From the NCBI GenBank assembly GCA_027008965.1, contig JALVDN010000019.1:1-5861 (forward strand): a stretch of 5,861 nucleotides of DNA. Reading direction: 5' to 3'. Below, piece after piece: positions 1 through 5,774 of this stretch (within the stretch, counting starts at the first letter, position 1; each line of letters opens with the position of its first letter). Both the position numbers and the translations under genes were made by a program. Under the pieces are notes generated by a model, which saw only the letters and a list, made by a program, of their open reading frames with translations, was not told the origin of the DNA and searched no databases. This DNA is from Flavobacteriales bacterium (GTDB lineage: Bacteria > Bacteroidota > Bacteroidia > Flavobacteriales > Flavobacteriaceae).

Positions 1-34
1 CTAATAATGAATAAAATGATATTTTACACATTAT

Positions 35-1012
35 TTAAAAGAAAGAATTGAGTAAAGTCCACTTTTCTTTATAAAATCTTTTTATGTAGGGTTTGCGACG
101 TGTTTTTAGATAGGAAAGTAAATGAGTATAAACGGAAAAATGTGCTTTTATGACGGCAAATGTATGAGAAGGTTTTCCTTGAAAAAGAAACATCACGCCG
201 GCCAGTCCGTCCAATATTAACCTGGAAAAGAAAACCGGAAACAACATTTGTGGGGGCAGGTTTTTGATGAGTGTTAATAAATTATTTCTGAAATTCAAGT
301 AGATTTTCCTGGCATCGCCATAAGACAAACTTCCTCCGCCCACATGATAAACCACCGAACCGGGTTGATACATGATTTTATATCCATGACGTCTTGCACG
401 CCATGCCCAATCAATCTCTTCCTGATGGGCAAAAAATTTCTCATCAAAACCCCCGGTTTTGAAAAATACGGATTTTCTCACTAGCATGCATGCACCCGAA
501 GCCCATTGGATTTCTTTGATTTTGTCATACTGACCGGTATCTTTCTCCACTTTATTCCCGATACGCCCATCGCAATAGGGGTATCCCAAATTATCCAAAA
601 AACCTCCTGCTGCGCCGGCATATTCAAAATATTCGGGATTGCGATAGGATCTGATTTTAGATTGTACGGCGGCAATTTTTTCATCGGAAAGCAATAAATC
701 CACTAAAGGGTCCAGCCAGCCTTCGGATACCTGAACATCCGTGTTGAGCAGAACTATAAAATCTTCAGGAATTTTAATCAAACCTTTGTTATATCCTTCG
801 GCAAAACCTACATTTACGGGAAGTGAAATGATTTTGATTTGAGGATAATTTTTTTGTAGAAAAACAACACTATCGTCCTCCGAAGCATTATCAATAACAT
901 AAATTTTGGCATCCCTTGAATGTGCAAGCAAGTCGGGCAAAAATTTTTCCAGCCATTTCTTGCCGTTCCAGTTCAGAAGTGCTATGGCAATATTTTTCTC
1001 AACCGGTTTCAA
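35..1012 (-). CDS. Family 2 glycosyltransferase (GT-A fold)
   Basis: Predicted inverting glycosyltransferase that moves a sugar from a nucleotide-sugar donor to a glycan or lipid-linked acceptor at the cytoplasmic membrane; the exact sugar cannot be read from sequence. Of 325 residues, the N-terminal GT-A domain shows the opening strand IAIALLNWNG (8-17), the nucleotide-binding VIDNAS (39-44, Asp41), NVGFAEGYNKG (67-77), the DXD-like metal site NTD (90-92), ASGACMLVRK (171-180) and the catalytic-region HQEEIDWAWR (196-205). A hydrophobic stretch at about 256-277 and a basic C-terminus (KTRRKPYIKR) suggest membrane association. Closest to the rhamnosyltransferase-like group of GT2 enzymes. The start is TTG: no in-frame ATG lies near, and the family's first beta strand begins only a few residues in. 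The start lies inside the preceding nuclease-like gene (14-nt overlap), which implies translational coupling. Last visible gene of the lysS operon; family assignment is secure, acceptor unknown. Confidence 0.9.
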   Translation of the reverse strand: MKPVEKNIAIALLNWNGKKWLEKFLPDLLAHSRDAKIYVIDNASEDDSVVFLQKNYPQIKIISLPVNVGFAEGYNKGLIKIPEDFIVLLNTDVQVSEGWLDPLVDLLLSDEKIAAVQSKIRSYRNPEYFEYAGAAGGFLDNLGYPYCDGRIGNKVEKDTGQYDKIKEIQWASGACMLVRKSVFFKTGGFDEKFFAHQEEIDWAWRARRHGYKIMYQPGSVVYHVGGGSLSYGDARKIYLNFRNNLLTLIKNLPPQMLFPVFFSRLILDGLAGVMFLFQGKPSHTFAVIKAHFSVYTHLLSYLKTRRKPYIKRFYKEKWTLLNSFF

Positions 1013-1451
1013 AGTCAGGTAGATTTGGGATAAAATTGATTTCTTTTTCGTTTATATGCAAATAGTAATGAGTTAAACCGTTGGTAATCATCAAATAAGG
1101 TGCTTTGAGTTGCCTGTTGTAAATCAAAACCTGATTTAATGTTTTTTCGTCAATTTGAACGTCGGGACTTTTACATTCGGCCAATAAAAAGGGATGGTTC
1201 GTACTATCAAAAACCAATATGTCAAATCTTTTGGTCAGTCCGTTAACGGTCAATTTTTTTTCCAAAGCTATAAGCGGTTTGGGATAGTTTTTTTTTAACA
1301 AATAATGTGCCACATGTTGTCTTACCCATTCTTCGGGCGTGAGTTTTACGTATTTTTGCCTGAATGCATCCCAAATTTTAGTCGTATTATTCTCTTGAAC
1401 CGTTTTAAAATCCATATCCAAATCAAAATTTAATACCGGAAAAACACTCAT
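999..1451 (-). CDS. Stand-alone HsdR N-terminal-like PD-(D/E)xK nuclease domain protein
   Basis: A 150-residue protein matching the type I restriction enzyme R-subunit N-terminal domain (HSDR_N family), without the helicase and other domains of a true HsdR. Nuclease-fold residues appear in the expected order: Glu64 (ALEKKL), Asp77 (RFDILVF), Glu92-x-Lys94 (LAECKSP) and the Q-x-x-x-Y motif Gln107-Tyr111 (NQVLIYNRQ), which in HsdR proteins supports the nuclease site. The active-site set therefore looks intact, but catalysis and substrate are inferred. No signal peptide or membrane segment is seen, so it is probably cytoplasmic. Its ATG overlaps the lysS stop as ATGA (4 nt), and its last 14 nt overlap the glycosyltransferase start. 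Nothing resembling hsdM or hsdS is in the window, so it is unlikely to be part of a restriction system here. Small HSDR_N proteins of this kind are, to my knowledge, common in Bacteroidota genomes and of unknown role. Confidence 0.85.
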   Translation of the reverse strand: MSVFPVLNFDLDMDFKTVQENNTTKIWDAFRQKYVKLTPEEWVRQHVAHYLLKKNYPKPLIALEKKLTVNGLTKRFDILVFDSTNHPFLLAECKSPDVQIDEKTLNQVLIYNRQLKAPYLMITNGLTHYYLHINEKEINFIPNLPDFETG

Positions 1452-3151
1452 CGGTTTTTTACTTCAATATACAATTTATCGCCCTCTTTTTTCACTTCAA
1501 CCAAATCTTTTTTTCGCAATGCTTTCAATGCTTTATCCCATTTTTTATTGCTTAAACCGGAGGCGGTTTTAACTTCATTTAATAATGCGGTTTCCTGTTT
1601 TTTTACCAGTTCCAAAATCTTTTTTTCATCCTCTGTGAGCTCAATTTTCTTCTTTTCAGGGCGCATTTGTGGGAAAAATATCACTTCTTGAATGCTGTCA
1701 TTATCCGTTAGCAACATAGTCAACCGGTCAATCCCGATACCAATTCCAGCCGTAGGTGGCATACCGTATTCAAGGGCCCGTACGAAATCATAGTCAATAT
1801 ACATGGCTTCGTCATCGCCTTTTTCGGAGAGTTTTAGTTGTTCTTTGAAACGTTCCAATTGATCGATCGGATCATTCAATTCAGAATAAGCGTTGGCTAT
1901 TTCTTTTCCGTTCACAATAAGTTCAAACCTTTCGGTCAATCCGGGTTTTTCCCTGTGTTTTTTGGTGAGCGGGCTCATTTCCACCGGATAGTCAATAATA
2001 AATGTAGGTTGTATATAGTGTTTCTCGGCAAATTCACCGAAAATTTCATCTATCAATTTACCTTTTCCCATGGTTTCATCCACTTCCAAACCGAGTTTTT
2101 GGGCTATCTCGCGAATTTCTTCCTCGGATTTGCCGTATAAGTCATAGCCCGTATGTTCCTTGATGGCATCCAAAATGGGAACACGGGGGTAAGGGGCTTT
2201 GAAATCAATGATTTTATCACCCACTTTCACTTTTGTGTCTCCGTTATTCACTTCCTTCACCACTGTCTCCAGGAGCTCTTCGGTGAATTTCATCATCCAT
2301 TTATAATCTTTGTAAGGGACATACAGTTCCATCACCGTAAACTCGGGATTGTGCGTGCGGTCCATTCCTTCGTTCCTGAAATCTTTGGCGAATTCATAAA
2401 CCCCGTCAAATCCACCCACAATCAAGCGTTTGAGATACAACTCATTAGCAATCCGGAGATACAACGGAATATCCAATGCATTGTGGTGTGTGACGAACGG
2501 ACGCGCCGCCGCACCGCCCGGAATGGGTTGCAAAATGGGTGTTTCCACTTCCAAATAACCGCGCTCGTTGAAAAAACGGCGCATGGCATTGATGATTTTA
2601 CTTCGCTTGATAAAAGTTTCCTTCACATGATCATTCACAATCAAATCAACATATCTGCGACGATAACGCAATTCGGGATCCGAAAAAGCATCGTGGACCT
2701 TTCCTTCCGCATCAATTTTCACCACCGGAAGCGGACGCAAGGATTTGGCCAAAACCTTAAATTCCTTCACATTCACCGTGATTTCTCCCGTTTTCGTTTT
2801 AAAAACATCTCCTCTGACCCCGATAATATCTCCAATGTCCAAAAGCTTTTTGAAAACTTCATTATACAAGGTTTTGTCCTCACCCGGACAAATTTCATCC
2901 CGATTGAAATATAATTGAATACGTCCGTAGGCGTCTTTCAACTCTGCAAACGAAGCCTTTCCCATAATCCGCCTGCTCATGATCCTGCCGGCCAATTTCA
3001 CTTCCTTCCCTTCATATTTTTCATAATTTTCCAAAATATCACGGGTAGTGGCCGTCACTTCAAATTCCTCGGCCGGATAAGGATCAATGCCCAATTCTCT
3101 TAGCCTTTTCAGTGCTTCGCGCCTGACTATTTCCTGTTCGGATAACTGCAT
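1448..3151 (-). CDS. lysS: Lysyl-tRNA synthetase, class II
   Basis: Cytoplasmic enzyme that activates lysine with ATP and charges tRNA-Lys. From the chosen ATG the protein has 567 residues. An N-terminal OB-fold anticodon-binding domain (about 50-140, with LAGRIMSRRIMGKASFAEL) is followed by the class II catalytic core: motif 1 around FFNERGYLEVETPILQPIPG (about 193-212), motif 2 with VYEFAKDFRNEGMDRTHNPE (about 251-270), and motif 3 with GIGIGIDRLTMLLTD (about 469-483). After motif 3 a lysine- and glutamate-rich tail of about 65 residues resembles a winged helix. Start choice: the longest reading frame opens with TTG at 3172, but that TTG is the end of the -7 promoter box (3170-3177), so it cannot be in the transcript. 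ATG at 3157 and 3151 both remain; 3151 gives MQLSEQEIVRRE, the N-terminus I expect in Flavobacteriia. First gene of a three-gene operon with a very short leader and no evident Shine-Dalgarno. Confidence 0.97.
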   Translation of the reverse strand: MQLSEQEIVRREALKRLRELGIDPYPAEEFEVTATTRDILENYEKYEGKEVKLAGRIMSRRIMGKASFAELKDAYGRIQLYFNRDEICPGEDKTLYNEVFKKLLDIGDIIGVRGDVFKTKTGEITVNVKEFKVLAKSLRPLPVVKIDAEGKVHDAFSDPELRYRRRYVDLIVNDHVKETFIKRSKIINAMRRFFNERGYLEVETPILQPIPGGAAARPFVTHHNALDIPLYLRIANELYLKRLIVGGFDGVYEFAKDFRNEGMDRTHNPEFTVMELYVPYKDYKWMMKFTEELLETVVKEVNNGDTKVKVGDKIIDFKAPYPRVPILDAIKEHTGYDLYGKSEEEIREIAQKLGLEVDETMGKGKLIDEIFGEFAEKHYIQPTFIIDYPVEMSPLTKKHREKPGLTERFELIVNGKEIANAYSELNDPIDQLERFKEQLKLSEKGDDEAMYIDYDFVRALEYGMPPTAGIGIGIDRLTMLLTDNDSIQEVIFFPQMRPEKKKIELTEDEKKILELVKKQETALLNEVKTASGLSNKKWDKALKALRKKDLVEVKKEGDKLYIEVKNR

Positions 3152-3169
3152 AACCATCTGTATTTTGTG

Positions 3170-3198
3170 CAAAGATAATCATTCCCTTGCATCTAAAA
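3170..3198 (-). promoter_or_regulatory. Bacteroidota-type promoter of the lysS operon
   Basis: On the minus strand TATCTTTG (3177 down to 3170) is a perfect match to the Bacteroidota -7 consensus TAnnTTTG. A TTTT tetramer (3198 down to 3195) sits 17 bp upstream, in place of the -33 TTTG; this upstream box is imperfect. Transcription would start roughly at 3158-3165, leaving only a few bases before the lysS ATG codons at 3157 and 3151. Confidence 0.6.
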
Positions 3199-3250
3199 CA
3201 GCCTGCACTTTTTCGATTTTTAATAACTTCGCTTTTCAATCCGATATCCT

Positions 3251-3889
3251 ATGAAACATCTTCTACAAGCGGTTTATGCTTTGGTTATTTTGATTTTATT
3301 TTCTTGTTCGTCCCAACAAAATTTTCGCACCGGCGATTTGCTTTTTCAAGATTTGGATTGCGGTCCGCTATGCGATGCCATTGAAAACGCCACCGCAGGA
3401 AACGACAAATACCGCATTTCACACATGGGAATGGTTGAAGTGGAAGCCGATAGCATTTTTGTGTGGGAAGCACTGGACAGTGTGATGAAAACACCCTTGG
3501 AAACCTTTATGAACCGCTCCAAAACACCCGAAGGACAACCTAAAATAATCCATGCCCGCCTCCGGAAAAAATACCGTTCCTATATTCCTTCCGCCATCCG
3601 TAAAATCAAAACTTTACACGGCAAACCCTACGACGAAGTTTTTGAACTCCACAACGGCAAATACTACTGCTCCGAACTCATCTACGAAACCCTCACCGAC
3701 CGCAACGGAAAACCCGTTTTCTTCCTCGTCCCCATGAACTTCAAAGACCTGAAAACCGGAAAAATGCCCGAGGTTTGGAAAAATTATTTTGACCGGCTAA
3801 ACCAACCCGTCCCGCAAGGAAAACCCGGCTCCAATCCCTATTCCTACTACAAAAGCGATTTAATACGCATCATTAAAAAATATTACTGA
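3251..3889 (+). CDS. YiiX/DUF830-like permuted papain-fold lipoprotein
   Basis: A 212-residue protein of the YiiX/YebB-type permuted NlpC/P60 (papain-like) hydrolase family; members are thought to cleave or bind amide or ester bonds in cell-wall or lipid substrates, but the substrate here is unknown. Visible family features: GDLLFQDL (28-35), ISHMGMVEVE with His58 (56-65), VWEALDSVMKTPL (71-83), GKPYDEVFEL (124-133) and YYCSELIYETL with the presumed nucleophile Cys140 (138-148). Cys and His are both present, so it could be active. The N-terminus is a lipoprotein signal: Lys3-like basic start, hydrophobic residues 7-17, then LFSC with lipidated Cys19, placing it in the cell envelope. No acidic lipoprotein surface-export signal is evident after Cys19. 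It diverges from lysS across about 100 bp. A weak box TAACTTCG (3224-3231) could be its -7 element. Codon choice shifts from T-ending early to strongly C-ending in the second half. Single-gene unit. Confidence 0.85.
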   Translation: MKHLLQAVYALVILILFSCSSQQNFRTGDLLFQDLDCGPLCDAIENATAGNDKYRISHMGMVEVEADSIFVWEALDSVMKTPLETFMNRSKTPEGQPKIIHARLRKKYRSYIPSAIRKIKTLHGKPYDEVFELHNGKYYCSELIYETLTDRNGKPVFFLVPMNFKDLKTGKMPEVWKNYFDRLNQPVPQGKPGSNPYSYYKSDLIRIIKKYY

Positions 3890-3932
3890 TTTTTAATTTT
3901 TTCTTGGGCGCCTTATGGCGTGCTCCGTTTAA

Positions 3933-4042
3933 ATCTTTTTCGGCCCGCTCGGTTTTTGGCAAGTCACGGTTGCGGGGTCTCCTCGTCGTGGCTCGGAGCC
4001 TCCTCACCGTGGCCAAAAAATCCGGCGGGCCTTCAAAAGGAT
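3933..4042. repeat. Long interrupted inverted repeat, arm A of the structured element
   Basis: Five paired segments stack in register. ATCTTTTT (3933-3940) pairs with AAAAGGAT (4035-4042), including one G-T wobble. GGCCCGC (3942-3948) pairs with GCGGGCC (4025-4031). CGG (3950-3952) pairs with CCG (4022-4024). TTTTTGGC (3953-3960) pairs with GCCAAAAA (4012-4019). CACGGT (3965-3970) pairs with ACCGTG (4006-4011). That is about 32 bp in all with small bulges. The apical part holds a near-direct repeat, CTCCTCGTCGTGGC (3979-3992) and CTCCTCACCGTGGC (4000-4013), 12 of 14 identical. Confidence 0.65.
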
Positions 4043-4091
4043 ACCACTGCGCCCGCCGGCGCGGGGAGGATAATCATAACTCAAAAAAAAT

Positions 4092-4150
4092 TCCGGAGGC
4101 AAGACCGGACGGCGAGACCGGGTGACCGAAGCCGTTCCGGGCTTGCCGGA
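4092..4150. repeat. Interrupted inverted repeat, arm C of the structured element
   Basis: TCC (4092-4094) pairs with GGA (4148-4150), with a three-base bulge at 4095-4097. GGCAAG (4098-4103) pairs with CTTGCC (4142-4147). CCGGA (4105-4109) pairs with TCCGG (4136-4140). CGGC (4110-4113) pairs with GCCG (4131-4134). CGG (4119-4121) pairs with CCG (4126-4128), closing a GTGA loop (4122-4125). About 21 bp. If the plus strand is transcribed, the loop is GUGA, a GNRA tetraloop. An alternative local fold is TCCGG (4136-4140) with CCGGA (4146-4150). Confidence 0.65.
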
Positions 4151-4155
4151 GCCAA

Positions 4156-4205
4156 GCGGAGACCGCCCGCCGAGCCTCGTGGTTGCGAGGCGGGCGTGGC
4201 TCCGC
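4156..4205. repeat. Inverted repeat, arm D of the structured element
   Basis: GCGGAG (4156-4161) pairs perfectly with CTCCGC (4200-4205). CC (4163-4164) pairs with GG (4198-4199). GCCCG (4165-4169) pairs with CGGGC (4191-4195). The tip is CCTCG (4175-4179) with CGAGG (4186-4190) around a TGGTTG loop. About 18 bp. In an alternative tip, GCCCGCC (4165-4171) pairs with GGCGGGC (4189-4195). Confidence 0.65.
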
Positions 4206-4284
4206 GACCGCCGGAAAACACGCCGCGTAAGCAGGCGGGTTTGAAGGCGCATCACAAAAAACATGTAAAAGTGACTTTGAACGC

Positions 4285-4313
4285 TTGCATGTGGATTATT
4301 TTTTTCATATTTG
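4285..4313 (+). promoter_or_regulatory. Probable promoter of the acyl-CoA dehydrogenase gene
   Basis: TTG (4285-4287), 18 bp of spacer, then CATATTTG (4306-4313), which matches 7 of 8 positions of the Bacteroidota -7 box TAnnTTTG. A start near 4320 would leave a leader of about 20 nt before ATG 4339. The promoter lies just to the right of the GC-rich element and is separate from it. Confidence 0.45.
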
Positions 4314-4338
4314 CTTGAAATCGTAATTTTATTTGATT

Positions 4339-5532
4339 ATGGCACAAGATTTATTTAAACATCCGGATTATTACTTGGTGGATGAATTGCTGACCGACGA
4401 ACATAAATTGGTGCGCGACGCCACGCGCGAGTGGGTGAAAAGAGAAGTGTCGCCCGTCATTGAGGAATATGCACAAAAAGCCGAATTTCCCAAACATTTA
4501 TTGAAAGGATTGGGTGAAATCGGTGCATTCGGGCCTTACATTCCGCAGGAGTATGGCGGTGCGGGCTTGGATTATATTTCCTACGGCTTGATGATGCAGG
4601 AGTTGGAGCGCGGTGATTCGGGAATTCGCTCTACGGCGTCGGTGCAGTCGTCGTTGGTGATGTATCCTATTTGGAAGTTCGGAAGTGAGGAGCAACGCCG
4701 GAAATATTTACCGAAATTGGCCACGGGTGAGTTGATGGGATGTTTCGGGTTGACCGAGCCTAACCACGGTTCGGATCCGGGGAGCATGGAAACCCGTTTC
4801 AAGGATATGGGCGACTATTATTTGCTCAACGGCGCCAAGATGTGGATTTCCAATGCGCCTTTTGCGGATATTGCCATTGTTTGGGCCAAAGATGAAAACG
4901 GACGTATTCGCGGCTTGATTGTGGAGCGTGGCATGGAAGGGTTTTCTACACCGGAAACACACAATAAATGGTCGTTGCGCACTTCGGCCACCGGCGAATT
5001 GATTTTTGACAACGTGAAAGTGCCCAAAGAAAACCTGTTGCCCGAAACGGACGGGTTGAAATATCCTTTGATGTGTTTGGATTCGGCGCGTTACGGTATT
5101 GCATGGGGCACCTTGGGAGCGGCGATGGATGCCTATGATACGGCTTTGCGCTATGCCAAGGAGCGATATCAGTTCGGTGTGCCTATTGCTTCGTTTCAAT
5201 TGCAACAAAAAAAGTTGGCGGAGATGATTACGGAGATCACCAAGGGTCAGCTATTGGCTTGGCGTTTGGGAACTTTGATGAACGAAGGACGTGCCACACC
5301 GGCGCAGATATCCATGGCTAAGCGAAATAATACTTACATAGCATTGAATATTGTTCGGGAAGCCCGACAGATTTTGGGAGCCATGGGCATCACGGGAGAA
5401 TATCCGATTATGCGTCATATGATGAATTTGGAATCGGTGATTACTTATGAGGGAACGCATGATATTCATTTACTCATCACCGGCTATGACATCACGGGAA
5501 TTCAGGCGTTCAGATGTAAAAAGGATAAATAA
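4339..5532 (+). CDS. gcdH: Acyl-CoA dehydrogenase, glutaryl-CoA dehydrogenase type
   Basis: FAD-dependent cytoplasmic enzyme, predicted to oxidise and decarboxylate glutaryl-CoA to crotonyl-CoA in lysine/tryptophan-type catabolism, passing electrons to an electron-transfer flavoprotein. The 397 residues are full length for the family and cover the N-terminal helical domain, the middle beta domain with CFGLTEPNHGSDPGSMETR (135-153) and WISNAPFADIAIVWAK (169-184), and the C-terminal helical domain with RYQFGVPIASFQLQQKKLA (276-294). The catalytic base is Glu371 in TYEGTHDIH. Substrate-binding positions of characterised decarboxylating glutaryl-CoA dehydrogenases are kept: Glu90, Arg97 and Ser98 in ELERGDSGIRS, and Tyr370 before the catalytic Glu. 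This argues against a generic short-chain or non-decarboxylating enzyme. The open frame begins with TTG at 4333, but ATG at 4339 is a better start. Transcribed alone from its own promoter to a strong terminator at 5556-5587; no pathway partner is adjacent in view. Confidence 0.93.
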   Translation: MAQDLFKHPDYYLVDELLTDEHKLVRDATREWVKREVSPVIEEYAQKAEFPKHLLKGLGEIGAFGPYIPQEYGGAGLDYISYGLMMQELERGDSGIRSTASVQSSLVMYPIWKFGSEEQRRKYLPKLATGELMGCFGLTEPNHGSDPGSMETRFKDMGDYYLLNGAKMWISNAPFADIAIVWAKDENGRIRGLIVERGMEGFSTPETHNKWSLRTSATGELIFDNVKVPKENLLPETDGLKYPLMCLDSARYGIAWGTLGAAMDAYDTALRYAKERYQFGVPIASFQLQQKKLAEMITEITKGQLLAWRLGTLMNEGRATPAQISMAKRNNTYIALNIVREARQILGAMGITGEYPIMRHMMNLESVITYEGTHDIHLLITGYDITGIQAFRCKKDK

Positions 5533-5555
5533 ATCCTAATATGAACATTTTGAGG

Positions 5556-5587
5556 AACCGCTTCCGTTGAAAGGGAGCGGTTTTTTT
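5556..5587 (+). terminator. Rho-independent terminator after the acyl-CoA dehydrogenase gene
   Basis: AACCGCTTCC (5556-5565) pairs with GGGAGCGGTT (5573-5582) through ten positions, one of them a T-G wobble, around a seven-base loop GTTGAAA. The stem runs directly into seven T residues (5581-5587). It begins 23 bp after the stop codon. Confidence 0.92.
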
Positions 5588-5620
5588 ATTGGGGAAATTT
5601 TTTTGTAGTGACCAAAAATT

Positions 5621-5654
5621 ATGACTTTATGTCATTTGAATGACCGGAAGTCAT
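5621..5654. promoter_or_regulatory. Nested palindrome, probable operator with two ATGAC-N5-GTCAT sites
   Basis: Two 15-bp dyads with identical arms, ATGAC-N5-GTCAT, lie at 5621-5635 and 5640-5654, their centres 19 bp apart, so the half-sites fall about one helical turn apart. The pair also forms one larger dyad centred at 5637.5, with 13 of 17 positions matching. GTCATGAC at 5650-5657 adds a further half-site. The array ends 12 bp before a -33-like TTTG and lies downstream of the terminator, so it probably serves the gene starting at 5775. The binding protein is unknown. Confidence 0.5.
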
Positions 5655-5666
5655 GACGAGAGGTTG

Positions 5667-5698
5667 TTTGGAGGTTCAAAAGATGTTATTTTCATTTG
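5667..5698 (+). promoter_or_regulatory. Probable promoter of the nucleoside phosphorylase-like gene
   Basis: TTTG (5667-5670), 20 bp of spacer, then TTCATTTG (5691-5698), which matches 7 of 8 positions of TAnnTTTG. Transcription from about 5705 would give a leader near 70 nt. A second candidate -7 box, TATATTTA (5746-5753), is nearer the ATG but lacks a clear upstream element. Confidence 0.4.
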
Positions 5699-5774
5699 TT
5701 TGTCCTAAAAATTAAGGTTCTACTCATCCTTCCTCTTTTTTTTACTATATTTATTCTTCCAAAAATCAAAACAC

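Larger units (their letters stand above)
3908..4250. repeat. GC-rich structured element with nested inverted repeats (possible ncRNA or intergenic mobile repeat)
   Basis: This fills most of the 449-bp gene-free gap between the lipoprotein gene and the acyl-CoA dehydrogenase gene. It is about 64% G+C by hand count over 3901-4250, against clearly AT-rich sequence on both sides. Its ends carry a perfect 7-bp inverted repeat, GCGCCTT (3908-3914) and AAGGCGC (4244-4250), at the points where base composition changes. Between them lie three long bulged stems (3933-4042, 4092-4150, 4156-4205) and smaller ones: CCCGC/GCGGG at 4052-4065, and ACCGCC/GGCGGGT at 4207-4240. A local hairpin, GCGCC TTAT GGCGT (3908-3921), competes with the closing repeat. 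The A-rich 4081-4090 is a likely single-stranded joint. Pairing this extensive and nested is unlikely by chance and fits a folded RNA or a palindromic repeat family. Strand, promoter and function are unknown. I did not see a flanking target duplication or a transposase. Confidence 0.6.

Noticed and set aside
1..31. Possible next gene on the minus strand starting at ATG 31-29, three bases after the glycosyltransferase stop
   Set aside because: Only ten codons are visible, the sequence is AT-rich and the peptide is not recognisable, so it cannot be told from chance.
2153..2914. 253-codon open frame on the plus strand opposite lysS
   Set aside because: It lies wholly antisense to a certain, conserved gene and its His/Phe/Ile-rich product is the typical shadow of a lysS coding strand.
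3202..3231. Promoter for the lipoprotein gene with -7 box TAACTTCG
   Set aside because: The -7 box has one mismatch and no convincing -33 TTTG is found at the right distance; mentioned under the gene but too weak for its own entry.
3904..4318. Open frames on both strands across the GC-rich element (about 70-130 codons)
   Set aside because: They overlap each other in several frames, have Arg/Pro/Gly/Ala-rich sequence without domains, no plausible start context, and are explained by the scarcity of stops in GC-rich palindromic DNA.
3890..4338. Insertion sequence or integron-type mobile element with a transposase or target duplication
   Set aside because: No transposase reading frame and no flanking direct repeat could be seen; only the inverted-repeat structure is supported.
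5621..5657. CRISPR-like or terminator reading of the ATGAC/GTCAT repeats
   Set aside because: Units are far too short and too close for CRISPR, there is no T-run after the dyad, and the palindrome loop would be too tight for a stable hairpin; an operator is the simpler explanation.
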